Below are positions 1 through 9,709 of a stretch of 30,904 nt of DNA, piece after piece; positions within the stretch are counted from its first letter, which is position 1; every line of letters starts with the position of its first letter. Made by a program: the position numbers and the translations under genes. This DNA is from a virus: the IMG/VR virus record IMGVR_UViG_3300042868_005166, positions 1-30,904 of that record; one strand, 5' to 3'. The notes below the pieces were generated by a model, which was not told the origin of the DNA, made no database searches, and saw nothing but the letters and a program-made list of their open reading frames with translations.

Positions 1-338
1 CCACTATTGTAGACGAGACTGGGCTCGGAGGACGCCTGTTCCGTCAAGAATTTAACGTGATCAAGCCACTCCGTGGCTATGACTTTGGTGGAACCAAGTC
101 CAAGAAGTTGGCCTTGCTTTCGACGCTAAAGGCGATGATGGATCACGGCACATTGGTCATCCCTCGCGGGCAACCGTGGGACGATCTTCGAAGGCAGTTG
201 CTTTCATACAAGTTGAACGATAAGAAACTAGAAACAGACGCGGTGATGGCATTAGCCCTCGCTGTATGGTACGCGGCAAGGAACCCGGAGAAGCCAGTGC
301 AAGACCCGGTGTTCACCTATTATGGAGCGAGTGATTGA
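1..338 (+). CDS. terL: Terminase large subunit, C-terminal fragment
   Basis: The reading frame is open from base 3, so the gene enters from outside the window and only about the last 111 residues are visible. In the family this protein is the ATPase/nuclease motor that cuts concatemeric DNA and pumps it into the prohead through the portal. What is visible fits the end of the RNase H-like nuclease domain: an early VDETGLG stretch with an acidic residue, then an amphipathic segment with QLLSYK and a TDAVMALALA helix, a common terminase ending in which an acidic residue precedes an alanine-rich helix. An internal GTG at 57 could be mistaken for a start, but the upstream codons continue the protein. 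The stop overlaps the ATG of the portal by one base, the usual terL-portal order. The ATPase domain cannot be judged. Confidence 0.8.
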   Translation, partial: TIVDETGLGGRLFRQEFNVIKPLRGYDFGGTKSKKLALLSTLKAMMDHGTLVIPRGQPWDDLRRQLLSYKLNDKKLETDAVMALALAVWYAARNPEKPVQDPVFTYYGASD

Positions 339-2581
339 TGGCTAAGGTACGAGGCGTTCCCCGCGCATTTCAGGGGACACGAGCAATTCCAGGACAGTAC
401 ACCACTGACCCTGATGTAGCGACTCCAGCACAGATTGCCTCTATCGGCAAGGCTGTTGATAAGGCCAAGCGAATTGGCCGCGGAGAGCGTGTTTATGAAC
501 CGCTCGGCGGTGGTGCGCCACTTAAGACTTCTACGTCCCCGGCTGGGGTTTCCGGCGCTTCCTCCCGTCGAGCCCCAGCCGGGGCGACCAGCGGCATTGC
601 TGCTACTGGCCCCGCTATTGCTACTAGCCCTACCCGTGTTAACTCCTCCGCTGGCGGACAGGGCAAGCCGCTTGCCAAGCGATTCCAGAAACTCGATGTC
701 AATAAGTTGACTGAGGCTCAGGCCGTATCGGTCAAGTTGCTTGAGACGTCGCTGTCGATGCAGAACATCCCGGCCGAACAGGACGAGAACTACCTGCTCT
801 ACGGCGAAGTGCTGATGCGAAAGCAGACGGCAGAGCCAGAGCAGAACCGACTCCGAGCACTGTTCCGACGCTTCGACAATCTCTATCACCCGAACGTCAT
901 CACCATCGGTGGTCCTGACCACTGGGCCGATGACGCCACGGCACGCACGGCGGGACGAGCACACGTCTCGGTCAACGTGCACGCCGCCTACGTCAACATC
1001 CCGGCATCGCTCCAAGCCGTTATGCCGGTTATCAACTACGTCCCTGCCGGTGAGGCCCCAGAGGACCGTGATGCTGCGGCTGATGCCGAGCGACTCTTCT
1101 TCCGATGGGCAGAAGAGAATGAGTTTGATCTCATGCTCGAAGATGCCTGCTTCATCAAGTCCCTCTACGGTTACACCGCAGGCAAGATCTACTGGGATGC
1201 CGAGGCAAAACTTCCTCGCATCCGCATCGTCCAGACCCCAGAGAACCTGTACCTCGGCTTCGGCATGTCCGACTTTAGCCGACTAGACTGGGCTCTCTAC
1301 ACCTACGGCATGAGCCCGCAGGCGGTCGAAGAGGACTACGGCATCAAGGTCGTCGCCACCCAGCAGGGCGGCAAGTGGTACAACTATACTGCCTCGACGC
1401 ACGATGACCCAATTGCCAACGTTTACCAGAATCAGTTTGAGCGCAACCCGCTCAGACGCGAGACCCCGTACGAGATGCAGCAGGTCGAGGTGTTCGACTA
1501 CTGGTACAAGGTACCGGGAGCACCGGGCAAGGCCCCGACGGTATACAATGCAATCCTCGTCGGCAACACGGTTGTCAAGAACACTTCGCACCCTGAGTTC
1601 AATGGCGAGATCCCGTACGTCCTCCTTGCGAACGCTAAGGTTCCGGGAAGCCCGTACGGCAAGCCAGAACTCTACGACGTGGAGCAGTTGCTCCGCGAGA
1701 AGGACGAGCGTATCACCAACCAGGCGCAGATGATCCACTCGGTCATCGGCGGACAGATGTTCCAGTTGGTTGGACCAGAGGCACCTGACGAGGTACCACC
1801 AAACGCAATCCCGAAGCCCGGCAAGATGGCAACACCTGGCCCTGGCAACGAGATCCGTCCTATTTCTCCGTTCATTCCGCAGTTCCAGATCGAAGACTAC
1901 AACCGCCGTATCGACCGTGAGATCGCGGTGGTAACGGGCCTGAACGACCTCCTCCTCGGCCTTGCGCCGTCGGGAGTGCTCGGATCGTCCCGTGCCATTG
2001 CCTCTCTCGTCGCCAACTACGAGGCACGCATTGCGCCAAAGCGCAAGTTGCTCTACTCGTGGATCAAGCAGACGTGGAAGATGTGCGCACAGATCTGGGA
2101 GAAGAAGCAACCAGAGGTCGGCCTTGTCTTCAACGGCAACTATCGACTTGACATCACCCCGCCAGAACTGACGCCACGAGACACGCTCGAACTGGCACAG
2201 ACGGCAATCAATCTCGTCCAGAACCGAGTCTGGAGCGCGGAGCGCGCAATGGACCGTGTGGGCGTAGAGGACCCAGAGGGCGAGATGATGGTCATCCGCG
2301 AGGAGCAGACCGACGCAACCATCAACCCGTCGTCCGTGATGGCGATGGCCAACCTGATGCAGATGTTCCAGCAGATGGGGCTCCAGCAGCAGCAGGCAGC
2401 GGCCGATCAGTTTGCTCAGCAGCAGGCCAGCGTGGCAAATGTTGCACGAACACTACAAGCACCAGCGGCTGGTACGCAGTCGCTTAACCAACCAGAGAAC
2501 CAGTCACAGGTACCGGCAGAGGCCACCCCGGCCAACGCCCTAGCCGAGAACGCAGCGCCAGTCGCTGAGGAGATTGTCTAA
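338..2581 (+). CDS. Portal protein
   Basis: This 747-aa protein is called as the portal, the dodecameric ring at the capsid vertex through which DNA enters and leaves. The start at 338 is preferred over an in-frame TTG three bases upstream because GGAG lies about ten bases before it and it overlaps the terminase stop. Residues about 1-125 are a low-complexity Ala/Gly/Ser/Thr/Pro extension. The folded part begins near YLLYGEVLMRK and runs through stem/clip-like segments to about residue 650. The C-terminus is Gln/Ala-rich with runs of glutamine, as often seen in the barrel or tail of portals. The size is near that of P22/N4-type portals and larger than most siphovirus portals. Position between terminase and the head genes supports the call. 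The 12-bp inverted repeat at 537-584 lies in the N-terminal extension. Confidence 0.85.
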   Translation: MAKVRGVPRAFQGTRAIPGQYTTDPDVATPAQIASIGKAVDKAKRIGRGERVYEPLGGGAPLKTSTSPAGVSGASSRRAPAGATSGIAATGPAIATSPTRVNSSAGGQGKPLAKRFQKLDVNKLTEAQAVSVKLLETSLSMQNIPAEQDENYLLYGEVLMRKQTAEPEQNRLRALFRRFDNLYHPNVITIGGPDHWADDATARTAGRAHVSVNVHAAYVNIPASLQAVMPVINYVPAGEAPEDRDAAADAERLFFRWAEENEFDLMLEDACFIKSLYGYTAGKIYWDAEAKLPRIRIVQTPENLYLGFGMSDFSRLDWALYTYGMSPQAVEEDYGIKVVATQQGGKWYNYTASTHDDPIANVYQNQFERNPLRRETPYEMQQVEVFDYWYKVPGAPGKAPTVYNAILVGNTVVKNTSHPEFNGEIPYVLLANAKVPGSPYGKPELYDVEQLLREKDERITNQAQMIHSVIGGQMFQLVGPEAPDEVPPNAIPKPGKMATPGPGNEIRPISPFIPQFQIEDYNRRIDREIAVVTGLNDLLLGLAPSGVLGSSRAIASLVANYEARIAPKRKLLYSWIKQTWKMCAQIWEKKQPEVGLVFNGNYRLDITPPELTPRDTLELAQTAINLVQNRVWSAERAMDRVGVEDPEGEMMVIREEQTDATINPSSVMAMANLMQMFQQMGLQQQQAAADQFAQQQASVANVARTLQAPAAGTQSLNQPENQSQVPAEATPANALAENAAPVAEEIV
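537..584 (+). repeat. Perfect 12-bp inverted repeat inside the portal gene
   Basis: CCCCGGCTGGGG at 537-548 is exactly complementary to CCCCAGCCGGGG at 573-584, with a 24-base loop. It would form a very stable GC stem in the mRNA. It lies in the low-complexity linker of the portal N-terminus, where both arms encode Pro-Ala-Gly-rich peptide. There is no T-tract after it, so it is not a classical terminator. Confidence 0.75.
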
Positions 2582-5520
2582 TGGCACGTCGCGGTAGATT
2601 CGGTCGGGCAACCTCAGGGTCAGCCAACCTCAGTTCGTTCATCAGCAACCTGATCCAGAACAGCATTCAGCGCAACGAGAGTGCGCTGCTCAATGCGTTC
2701 AACGATCAGACCATGTACGGAGGGGCTGTCCCGAATGCCGGAGACATCGAGGCGTACGTAAACTCAAGGACACAGGGACTAGACCCTAACTCCGCTGAAT
2801 ACGCCTACTACCAGAACATGCTCGAAAATGCTCAGCGGGCGGAGAGAAGCCGAACGGCCAACTCTGCCTCTGCGGCATTCAACTCATCTTCTGGCGATTC
2901 ATATGAAGACTTCTATTCTACCGTGTCAGGCCTTCTCAAAGAGGACCTATCGCCAGAGGAGCGACAAGAGTTTGAGGCTTTGCTCTCAGAGAAGTCCGAA
3001 GATTTTGTCGATATCGTTGGAAAGATGTACGAGGCTGGCTCTGTAACATTTGACGAACTCCTGTCGAAGACTGATATTGCCCTTGGCAGACTATCTGGTA
3101 GCACGCTTGAAAACGCTATTGTTGGGCGTGCGGACAAGATCATTACGCGTGAGGGAACCTCATATACCAATGGTCAGGTAACCAAGGAGGGATACAAGGC
3201 CGCAGTTGACGTCGCTCTTCGCGGACTTGACGTTGGATCTCCAACAACATTTGATCTAAAAGTGAAATACCATACACTTGTTTGGAATGCCGAAGAAAAT
3301 AATCAATACCGAAAGATTATCAACTCTCAGCGCAAGGGAACTGGCGCAGAGATCAAGTCAACTAAGGCCTACATCGATTGGGCTCGTGAGGCGCTTGCTG
3401 GGCTTGAGGCTGATGGACTTGGACAGTCTGAACTTGCAAACAAGACCATCCGAAATACTATTGCAGAATACCGAAACAATCTTTCTGAACTTAGGGAACG
3501 AGCAGGAAACGAGGCATACGCTGCGAGAAAGACCGAGGCTCTTAACGCCGAGACTCAACTAAATGAGTTCGCGTCCCTTGCTGCTACCTACGTAACCGGT
3601 GCAAACATGAAGGACCTTCGAATGCAGACCGGCGGGACCATCACGATTGATCAGGTCCTTGGCGCAGATCCGTTTGCCCTCGTTCGATACTTCGACCTAT
3701 TCCCAGAAGAGCAAGCACGTTTTGATGCAGTATATGCTGACTACAAAGACGCTGCCAACTCGCTTCGAGAAACCGCTAAGGCAATCGGAGCAGGAACTGG
3801 TGGAGAGGTTGCCACGATTAGGAACAAGATGAAACTGATCGGTGAGTATGCCGGTCAGGATACGGCAATCGAAGACTACGAGGACGCCTACGATATCAAG
3901 GCGCGGAGGATCGAAGAGGCTAATGGAGATGACTCCGTGATTCAGAGAATCAACAAGGAGTGGCTATCGTTCCTCAATGGCCAAAGCACGACCATGTTCG
4001 GAAAGGGCATTGCAGTCACTAGCAATCCACAGATTGGTGGACTAATCCAGAACGAACGGGATATCTACCGAGCAGGTGTTGAGGGCGTTTCGGTTCAGGG
4101 CTACGGAAATACCATGCTGGACTACACGCTTCCACAGGCCGAAGAGGGTCGAACAAATACAGAGGTTGAGGCAGAAGAGGCTGCAAAAACCCGCGCTAAC
4201 TCAGAGGGTATTGCAAGCGGACGGTCTGTCAGGTTTATTGATGCTAACGGTGTTGGATCAACCATTCCAAATAGAGAAGTAAATCGATTCAGTGGCGAGT
4301 TTATGTTCCTAGAAAAGAACGCCGACGGCGCAAATGTGCCGACGATTCGTCAAGGAATTCCGGTTGTCGGAACCTTCCAAGCAAAAGAGATTGTAACGTG
4401 GGGGTATCACTTCCCGGATAAGGGAATCTGGGTTGACGGAACAGGAAAGACATATACCAAGCCGCCATTCAAGACAACCAACGGTGGATTCCCTGAGACC
4501 GACGTTGATGGAAATCCTATCCGAGTAACATTCCAACTAACCACAGACGACGCTGATCAGGTAAAGTCCAGAGGCGTTAACCAGTTTGCTCAGTACCCGG
4601 GTGAAGAGATCGAAGTTTCAACGGTTAAGGCCGCACTCCCTCCAGTATCGGCAGGGTTCTCTGGCGCTGGCTTTAACATCAAGGGTGTTGATGCGATTAG
4701 GAATTCTCTAACCCCAGAAGAGCAGCAAGAGTTTGACACCAAGGTTGCCGAGATCAAGGCTCAATCCGCCGAGTTTAATGCCTTCCGGGCTGGTGAACGA
4801 AACCTAGGGTTTGACAGGCAGGCCAACATTGATACGTCGGCAGCGGTTGACGTGTTCGACAGGTTCGTTGGAGGCTCGTCTACTATTGACGGATCACCGC
4901 GCCGAGCGGAAATCCTTGCCCTTGGCCCAAATGGCCAAGCCAAGTGGAGATATATGAACTACGCCGATGCATATATTGAGAAGTCTCCGGGTGTATTCGT
5001 CCGAAAGCCAGAGGCTACCGAGGTTTCTACATTTGGTAAGCCTCTTGACGAAAAGAGCCAGTACTTCCCTGCGGTCATTGACGTTAGCAAGGCAGTTGAT
5101 AATCCAAAGGTTTCTCCATTCGTGAAGGCTCCAAAGGCCACCACGACTGGTACGGCAGTATCTCAGGACTTCTTCTTCCGCAACGTCAGTAAGGGACGTG
5201 ACGGTGGCGCGATGGCTGGTGTCGGGGTACCAACCCCAGTCACCAGCGTTAAGGCGATGACATCCGCAATGCGACCGGGAGACACGTACAGCGAGGGCTT
5301 CGCCTCTGTGCGACCAACGGCATCCGTTGCCCCTGTAAAGGCATTTGTATCTCCATTCCCAACCGCTCCGGTTCAGGCGATGGGAGCCAAGTTTGGGCTT
5401 AAGTTCTCTGAAGGAGATACCCAGTCCGAGGCGATTGGAATGATTAGGGCACTTGAGCCCAAGGTCAGCACTGTTGCTCCAGTATCAACCCGCTTGACGG
5501 GTAGGGCTGGTGGGGTCTAA
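2581..5520 (+). CDS. Large virion-associated protein, unknown (979 aa)
   Basis: I do not recognise a family. The ATG overlaps the portal stop in a TAATG, so it is translationally coupled to the portal. Residues about 1-60 are basic then polar. About 75-340 is acidic and looks largely helical, with many Glu/Lys/Ala heptad-like stretches. About 340-530 is mixed helical. About 540-800 is richer in beta-type sequence (Gly/Asn/Thr/Val, with WGYHFPDKGIWVDG in the middle), and the last 150 residues are low in complexity and rich in Pro/Val/Ala/Ser. No membrane segment or catalytic motif is clear. Its place between portal and scaffold, together with the equally large next gene, suggests a structural or ejected protein. 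A tape measure is less likely because it lacks long hydrophobic helices and sits before the capsid gene. Codon use is more relaxed (more A/T third positions) than in the portal and capsid. Confidence 0.75.
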   Translation: MARRGRFGRATSGSANLSSFISNLIQNSIQRNESALLNAFNDQTMYGGAVPNAGDIEAYVNSRTQGLDPNSAEYAYYQNMLENAQRAERSRTANSASAAFNSSSGDSYEDFYSTVSGLLKEDLSPEERQEFEALLSEKSEDFVDIVGKMYEAGSVTFDELLSKTDIALGRLSGSTLENAIVGRADKIITREGTSYTNGQVTKEGYKAAVDVALRGLDVGSPTTFDLKVKYHTLVWNAEENNQYRKIINSQRKGTGAEIKSTKAYIDWAREALAGLEADGLGQSELANKTIRNTIAEYRNNLSELRERAGNEAYAARKTEALNAETQLNEFASLAATYVTGANMKDLRMQTGGTITIDQVLGADPFALVRYFDLFPEEQARFDAVYADYKDAANSLRETAKAIGAGTGGEVATIRNKMKLIGEYAGQDTAIEDYEDAYDIKARRIEEANGDDSVIQRINKEWLSFLNGQSTTMFGKGIAVTSNPQIGGLIQNERDIYRAGVEGVSVQGYGNTMLDYTLPQAEEGRTNTEVEAEEAAKTRANSEGIASGRSVRFIDANGVGSTIPNREVNRFSGEFMFLEKNADGANVPTIRQGIPVVGTFQAKEIVTWGYHFPDKGIWVDGTGKTYTKPPFKTTNGGFPETDVDGNPIRVTFQLTTDDADQVKSRGVNQFAQYPGEEIEVSTVKAALPPVSAGFSGAGFNIKGVDAIRNSLTPEEQQEFDTKVAEIKAQSAEFNAFRAGERNLGFDRQANIDTSAAVDVFDRFVGGSSTIDGSPRRAEILALGPNGQAKWRYMNYADAYIEKSPGVFVRKPEATEVSTFGKPLDEKSQYFPAVIDVSKAVDNPKVSPFVKAPKATTTGTAVSQDFFFRNVSKGRDGGAMAGVGVPTPVTSVKAMTSAMRPGDTYSEGFASVRPTASVAPVKAFVSPFPTAPVQAMGAKFGLKFSEGDTQSEAIGMIRALEPKVSTVAPVSTRLTGRAGGV

Positions 5521-8500
5521 TGCCATCGATTGTTGATCCTCGCCGAGGCGGGCGACGAACATCGCCAACCATCACTGTTCCTAAAATTGCTTATGGCGGT
5601 AGGGTATCTACCTCCGGATCAACCTCTGCTGGAAAGTTTGATGTTTCCTTAGCAGACAAGCCTGAGGAGATTACCAGTCAGGCTGGCATGCTTGCACAAG
5701 CCGCGGTTGGCATTGGGTCATCATTGATCCAGGCTGTCCCGTTTGTTGGCAAGGGAATTACCGATATCATTGGCGGTGTTGCCAAGGGAGTCTCTGAGAT
5801 TGGATTCAAAGATGGCCCAACTGTTGGCAAGGTTCTTGACGTCCCCGTCAAGGCAGTCGAGACCGCTGCAAACATTGGTCTTGAGGCACTTGCTGTCCCC
5901 GGAAAGGTGGTAGAGCGTGGAGTTTCCGAGGCTCGTGTGCGAACAATCGAAAAGGGCACAGATGCCTACGCAGATCTTCCGCAGTCCGTGCGGGATGCTA
6001 TCAATGCCGGAGACCATTCCAAGGCCGCAGAGGAACTTCAGAAGCAGGGTAAGGTATATGGCGACGGGTTCGGTGCCCTTGCCCTCTCACTGATCCTGGA
6101 CCCACTCAACTTCATTCCAGCAACGTGGATCACCAAGCCGTTCTCTGCCGCAGCCAAGGGTGTAAAGGCAGTCAAGTACGCAACAACCGGAGAATCAGCA
6201 ATCGCACGTATCGCCGCAGAGCGTGGGCAGAAGGTGCTCCGTGAATCTGTTGACGTAAAACTTTGGGAAGACCTTAACAATACTATCGGTGCCGTTCCCA
6301 AGGTCGTCAATGGCAAGAAGGTAAATCTTGCAAACCAGTCGATTGAGAACCTCAACTCGACTCTTGCTGGGCTTGAAAAGGGCGCAGCGCAGAACTCATT
6401 CCTTACCGACTCCATGCTTCGAGCAGAAGAGGTAGCCGAAGGAATTGTCAGCGATATCGTTCTGGCGGTACACCCAAAACTTGCTCGCAAGGGCGACGTG
6501 GTGATGGACCTTAAGCGTGCCCGAGAGGTATTCGAGGCAGCCTTGCCGGATGGCGCAGGCCGATTCGACGAGATCGTCGACAAGGCGCGTCGTGGCATGA
6601 CCGAAAATGAAGTGCTTGAAGAGATCAGGATTCTTCAACGATCTATTCAAAATCAGAACGTTCGACGAGAAGTGAAAGAACGCACGACGGCAGAGATTCT
6701 CAAGGCCCGTTCTTCCCACTACATTGACGACATCGACGACGGGGCGGCGCAGATTATCCGACGAAATAAGTTGGAACTTGACAGCCTCGTGGACGACGCC
6801 GTGGCAGCGGAGGACCAGGTCCGACGATGGGTGAACTACTCATTTGGTTTGGCTGACGACGAGGCCGCTGCCGTGATCTCAAAGATCATGACAACGGTTC
6901 GGTCCGGTAACCGAGAGAAGGCCCTTGACGCCCTCGAGTGGGCGCGACAGAATGCCTTTGGTAAGATCCGCCGCGATATTGGACAGTACCGGGCAGGGGC
7001 AACCGATCCTCTTTCGCAACGCCTAACGCTTGCCAGCGCACGATCACTTACGGACGATGTGGTCAAGCAAATTGACGCCGCCGTAACAAACGCATCAGAA
7101 GAGGGTGTTGGCGAAATTATCCGTGGATACGTCGACCAGTACGATGAACTCTTCGCCAAGTTTGGAAAGACCTCCGCAGGAGACATTGACCGGGAATCAT
7201 TCCTTAAGTATCTCAACGATAGGGCTGCTCGCGTGCAGGTCCTTGGTGCTGGTGCACTAGCCAATCTTCCAGAAGATGCACGAAAACTTTCGGACGCGGC
7301 TGAGAGCATTGGCTATCGACTGTCTCTCGCACCAGAAGATGGACTTAAGGAGATCGTGGACTCGTTCGACTCACTCTCTGGTCGAGAGGTTACAATGCGT
7401 TCTGTCGCTCCGTTTGCCGACCTAGTCGACGACGCGTTTAAGCCGGGCGTGGCATTGCGTGCAGAGGACGGACTGCGAGACACAAGGTCTGCCTACCGAC
7501 GACTTGTAGACATGACTCTTGGTGAGCGACGATCTAACGTCATTCGCCAGCGGTCATACGAACGATTCTTAATCGGGGCCTCAGACGTGAATATCTCTCG
7601 TGTTGATGCGCGTCGAGTGTGGACAGAAATCCACAACGAGGCTTCCAAGCGAGAGATGTCGGCAAAAGGTCTTGCCGGACTGTCATCCGTCGGAGGTCAG
7701 TTGGAGGACATTGCCAGGAAGGCACTTGGCGGAGAAAAGAACTACGACAGATTCGCCAGCGAGATGCGCAAGAAGGGTGGAAGGATTGACCCAACACTCC
7801 GTCTGTTGCTGGATTCCTACGATGGAGACCTTTCTCAGATCGGTATCCTACCAAAGTTGTCTGCTGGTGCGAAGACGCAACTTCCACAAATCATGTTGCT
7901 GACTGACTTCTTCTACCCGCTTGTCAGGTTCAGTGCATTCAACCCATTTTTCCGCTATGTCCAAGAAAACATTGAGCCGAAGTTCTTCCAGTACCTCCGA
8001 GGCATCTATGGGGATACCCGTGACGAGATCCTTGGACAGAACTATTCACGAATCATTTCCCGTTCATTTGCAGGCCGTCGTTCAGTTATCCGTGAGTATG
8101 GTGACATGCAACAGGCTATCATGCGTGCAGGACTTGTTGCCAATACCGAAGTGGCACGACACAGCACGCGCTTCATGACATCTCTTGACAAGTTGAATAG
8201 AAACCCTATCATGAAGCAGGTAACAGACGTCGGCGGACGCAAGCAGCGTGCCTTTGAAAAGATTGCATCGAGAGAGGCATCCGAGCAATTTGTTGATGCA
8301 CTTAGGGTAAACTCCCCAAAGACTCTCGATAACCTTATTGAGTTCTATGGGACTAAAGATCCATACACTATCGCATACAACCTTGCAGTTGACTACTCCA
8401 TCCGAAATGACCCTGCCGCAGCGGCCAAGTACGTGGATAGCCTACTCACCAAGGATCGCGTGGCTAAGATTGCCGGCGCTACCGCAGCGGAGCAGGCGCT

Positions 8501-9089
8501 GTACTATGATGCGGTTGACGCATTCATGTACGCGTTTGACCGTGGCGCGAAGGTCGCAAGCCGATCAATCTACTATGCGCAGGACATCCCATTTGCGGTA
8601 CGTTCGCTAAACCATCCGTTCCTTGGGGTCTACCCGCTGTCGTACATGGTCACCAAGATCATCCCAGAGTTTAGTCGGGCGATGTTCACTCGGGTTCCGT
8701 TTACACAAAAGCAGCGGATTGGTGTGGGCTACAATGCCTACCGAGAAATCTCAGAGTACGTCGATACGGAACTCCAGTATGGAGACAATTTCCTTGTCGA
8801 CCTACTAAACGATAATCCAGACTTCCTCTACTTTGTCAACATGCTCTTCCCTGCGATCCCGTCGCAGATCGGCTTTAGCATCCCGTCGTGGATGCGACAG
8901 TCTGTCGTGCAGCCGGGCCTCCGTGGAGAGGGCGTGCAATGGGAACGGGCACTCGGACTGATCAGGGATCAGGCAACGAGGGGTACGGTCCTTGGAAATG
9001 CTCAAAGCGTTTTTAGGGCAATAGAAGATGTGTTCGGGGTAGCAACAGGCGACCCGAAGGCCGAGCGTTATAACCGCTTCGGTCAATAA
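5520..9089 (+). CDS. Giant virion-associated protein, putative internal/ejection protein (1189 aa)
   Basis: This is the largest gene in the window, starting in a TAATG overlap with the 979-aa gene. Residues about 52-96 are Gly/Ala/Ile-rich and amphipathic. About 181-225 contains the segment LSLILDPLNFIPATW, a motif type I associate with very large phage virion proteins. About 240-740 is long, charged, helical sequence. About 775-840 is aromatic-rich (FFYPLVRFSAFNPFFRYV), and 1030-1130 again has hydrophobic aromatic patches (HPFLGVYPLSYMV, FLYFVNMLFPAIPSQIGF). Large size, hydrophobic patches interspersed with long helices, and head-gene context fit proteins packaged in the capsid and ejected with DNA in podoviruses. 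A polyvalent enzyme-carrying protein is an alternative, though I see no clear enzyme motif. The function remains inference. Confidence 0.75.
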   Translation: MPSIVDPRRGGRRTSPTITVPKIAYGGRVSTSGSTSAGKFDVSLADKPEEITSQAGMLAQAAVGIGSSLIQAVPFVGKGITDIIGGVAKGVSEIGFKDGPTVGKVLDVPVKAVETAANIGLEALAVPGKVVERGVSEARVRTIEKGTDAYADLPQSVRDAINAGDHSKAAEELQKQGKVYGDGFGALALSLILDPLNFIPATWITKPFSAAAKGVKAVKYATTGESAIARIAAERGQKVLRESVDVKLWEDLNNTIGAVPKVVNGKKVNLANQSIENLNSTLAGLEKGAAQNSFLTDSMLRAEEVAEGIVSDIVLAVHPKLARKGDVVMDLKRAREVFEAALPDGAGRFDEIVDKARRGMTENEVLEEIRILQRSIQNQNVRREVKERTTAEILKARSSHYIDDIDDGAAQIIRRNKLELDSLVDDAVAAEDQVRRWVNYSFGLADDEAAAVISKIMTTVRSGNREKALDALEWARQNAFGKIRRDIGQYRAGATDPLSQRLTLASARSLTDDVVKQIDAAVTNASEEGVGEIIRGYVDQYDELFAKFGKTSAGDIDRESFLKYLNDRAARVQVLGAGALANLPEDARKLSDAAESIGYRLSLAPEDGLKEIVDSFDSLSGREVTMRSVAPFADLVDDAFKPGVALRAEDGLRDTRSAYRRLVDMTLGERRSNVIRQRSYERFLIGASDVNISRVDARRVWTEIHNEASKREMSAKGLAGLSSVGGQLEDIARKALGGEKNYDRFASEMRKKGGRIDPTLRLLLDSYDGDLSQIGILPKLSAGAKTQLPQIMLLTDFFYPLVRFSAFNPFFRYVQENIEPKFFQYLRGIYGDTRDEILGQNYSRIISRSFAGRRSVIREYGDMQQAIMRAGLVANTEVARHSTRFMTSLDKLNRNPIMKQVTDVGGRKQRAFEKIASREASEQFVDALRVNSPKTLDNLIEFYGTKDPYTIAYNLAVDYSIRNDPAAAAKYVDSLLTKDRVAKIAGATAAEQALYYDAVDAFMYAFDRGAKVASRSIYYAQDIPFAVRSLNHPFLGVYPLSYMVTKIIPEFSRAMFTRVPFTQKQRIGVGYNAYREISEYVDTELQYGDNFLVDLLNDNPDFLYFVNMLFPAIPSQIGFSIPSWMRQSVVQPGLRGEGVQWERALGLIRDQATRGTVLGNAQSVFRAIEDVFGVATGDPKAERYNRFGQ

Positions 9090-9098
9090 AGAAGGAAT

Positions 9099-9115
9099 CC
9101 ACGGAAGTTCCGTGG
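9099..9115 (+). repeat. Short hairpin before the scaffold gene
   Basis: CCACGGA (9099-9105) and TCCGTGG (9109-9115) form a perfect 7-bp stem with a 3-base loop in the 45-base gap after the 1189-aa gene. It is followed by purines, not a T-tract, so it is unlikely to be a strong terminator. It could be an RNase processing or stabilising structure that separates the messages of the giant protein from the abundant scaffold and capsid. Confidence 0.6.
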
Positions 9116-9121
9116 AAGAAG

Positions 9122-9134
9122 AAGGAGTACAGTA
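9122..9134 (+). promoter_or_regulatory. Ribosome-binding leader of the scaffold gene (duplicated)
   Basis: AAGGAGTACAGTA ends immediately before the scaffold ATG and places GGAG seven bases from it. The identical 13-mer recurs before the capsid gene. The shared leader suggests a common strong translation signal for two stoichiometrically linked head proteins. Confidence 0.8.
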
Positions 9135-9695
9135 ATGCCGGATGAAGTCGTGACTCAGGCTCCCGCCGAGTCGGCTCAGATCCCAGCAGTAGAGGCTACG
9201 GCCCCTGTTGAGGATACGCCCACTCAGGTCGAGGGCGAAGACGTCGCCACTTATAAGAAGCGGCTGGCTGGTAAGGACCAAGCCCTGACCGCCACCAAGA
9301 AGGAACTCGATGCTATCCGCAAGGAGGCTGAGGACCTAAAGAGGTGGAAGGCTGAGATCGAAGAGAAGAACCTCTCGGAATACGAAAGGGCTCAACTCAA
9401 GATCAAGGCACTAGAGGAGTCCCTTGCTACACAGCAAGAGGAAGCCCGACAGGAGCGGCTCGCAAGGCAGCACCCACTCTACGCACAGTTCCGCAAGGAC
9501 ACTGCGAACTTTGATGAAGAGGCCCAAGCGGCCGCCTTCGAGAAGTTCCTTGACTCCCGCGTCGCTGAGGTTGAGTCGGCGCCTCGCATTGATCCAAATA
9601 ATCCACGGCGTGAGCCAGCAGTGGAAGTCAAGAAAGCCACAAGTGCAGACATCTCTGAAAGGATGAAGGCCTTGGGGAATCCATTTAGTCGATAA
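9135..9695 (+). CDS. Capsid scaffolding protein
   Basis: This 186-aa protein directly precedes the major capsid gene, the standard place for a scaffold, which guides prohead assembly and then leaves. The N-terminal 45 residues are acidic and Pro/Val/Ala-rich. About 45-115 is a highly charged coiled coil (Lys/Glu/Ala with LTATKKELDAIRKEAEDL). The C-terminus carries a polar, basic-ending tail (ISERMKALGNPFSR) of the kind that contacts capsid subunits. There is no protease motif. Its strong ribosome-binding site is the same 13-base leader used by the capsid gene. The call rests on position, composition and coiled coil rather than sequence identity. Confidence 0.8.
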   Translation: MPDEVVTQAPAESAQIPAVEATAPVEDTPTQVEGEDVATYKKRLAGKDQALTATKKELDAIRKEAEDLKRWKAEIEEKNLSEYERAQLKIKALEESLATQQEEARQERLARQHPLYAQFRKDTANFDEEAQAAAFEKFLDSRVAEVESAPRIDPNNPRREPAVEVKKATSADISERMKALGNPFSR

Positions 9696-9696
9696 A

Positions 9697-9709
9697 AAGG
9701 AGTACAGTA
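9697..9709 (+). promoter_or_regulatory. Ribosome-binding leader of the capsid gene (duplicated)
   Basis: This is the second exact copy of AAGGAGTACAGTA, here one extra G away from the ATG at 9711 (GGAG-ATG spacing of eight). See the copy at 9122-9134. Confidence 0.8.

Noticed and set aside
320-2110. Long antisense ORFs opposite the portal gene (for example 1283-2110, 320-1015)
   Set aside because: They mirror the codon structure of the portal, have Arg/Val/Leu-rich low-information sequence and no RBS or coupling.
8185-8212. TTGACA-16-TATCAT inside the 1189-aa gene
   Set aside because: It is promoter-like, but it lies within conserved-looking coding sequence, far from any gene start and without the 17-base spacing of the other three promoters.
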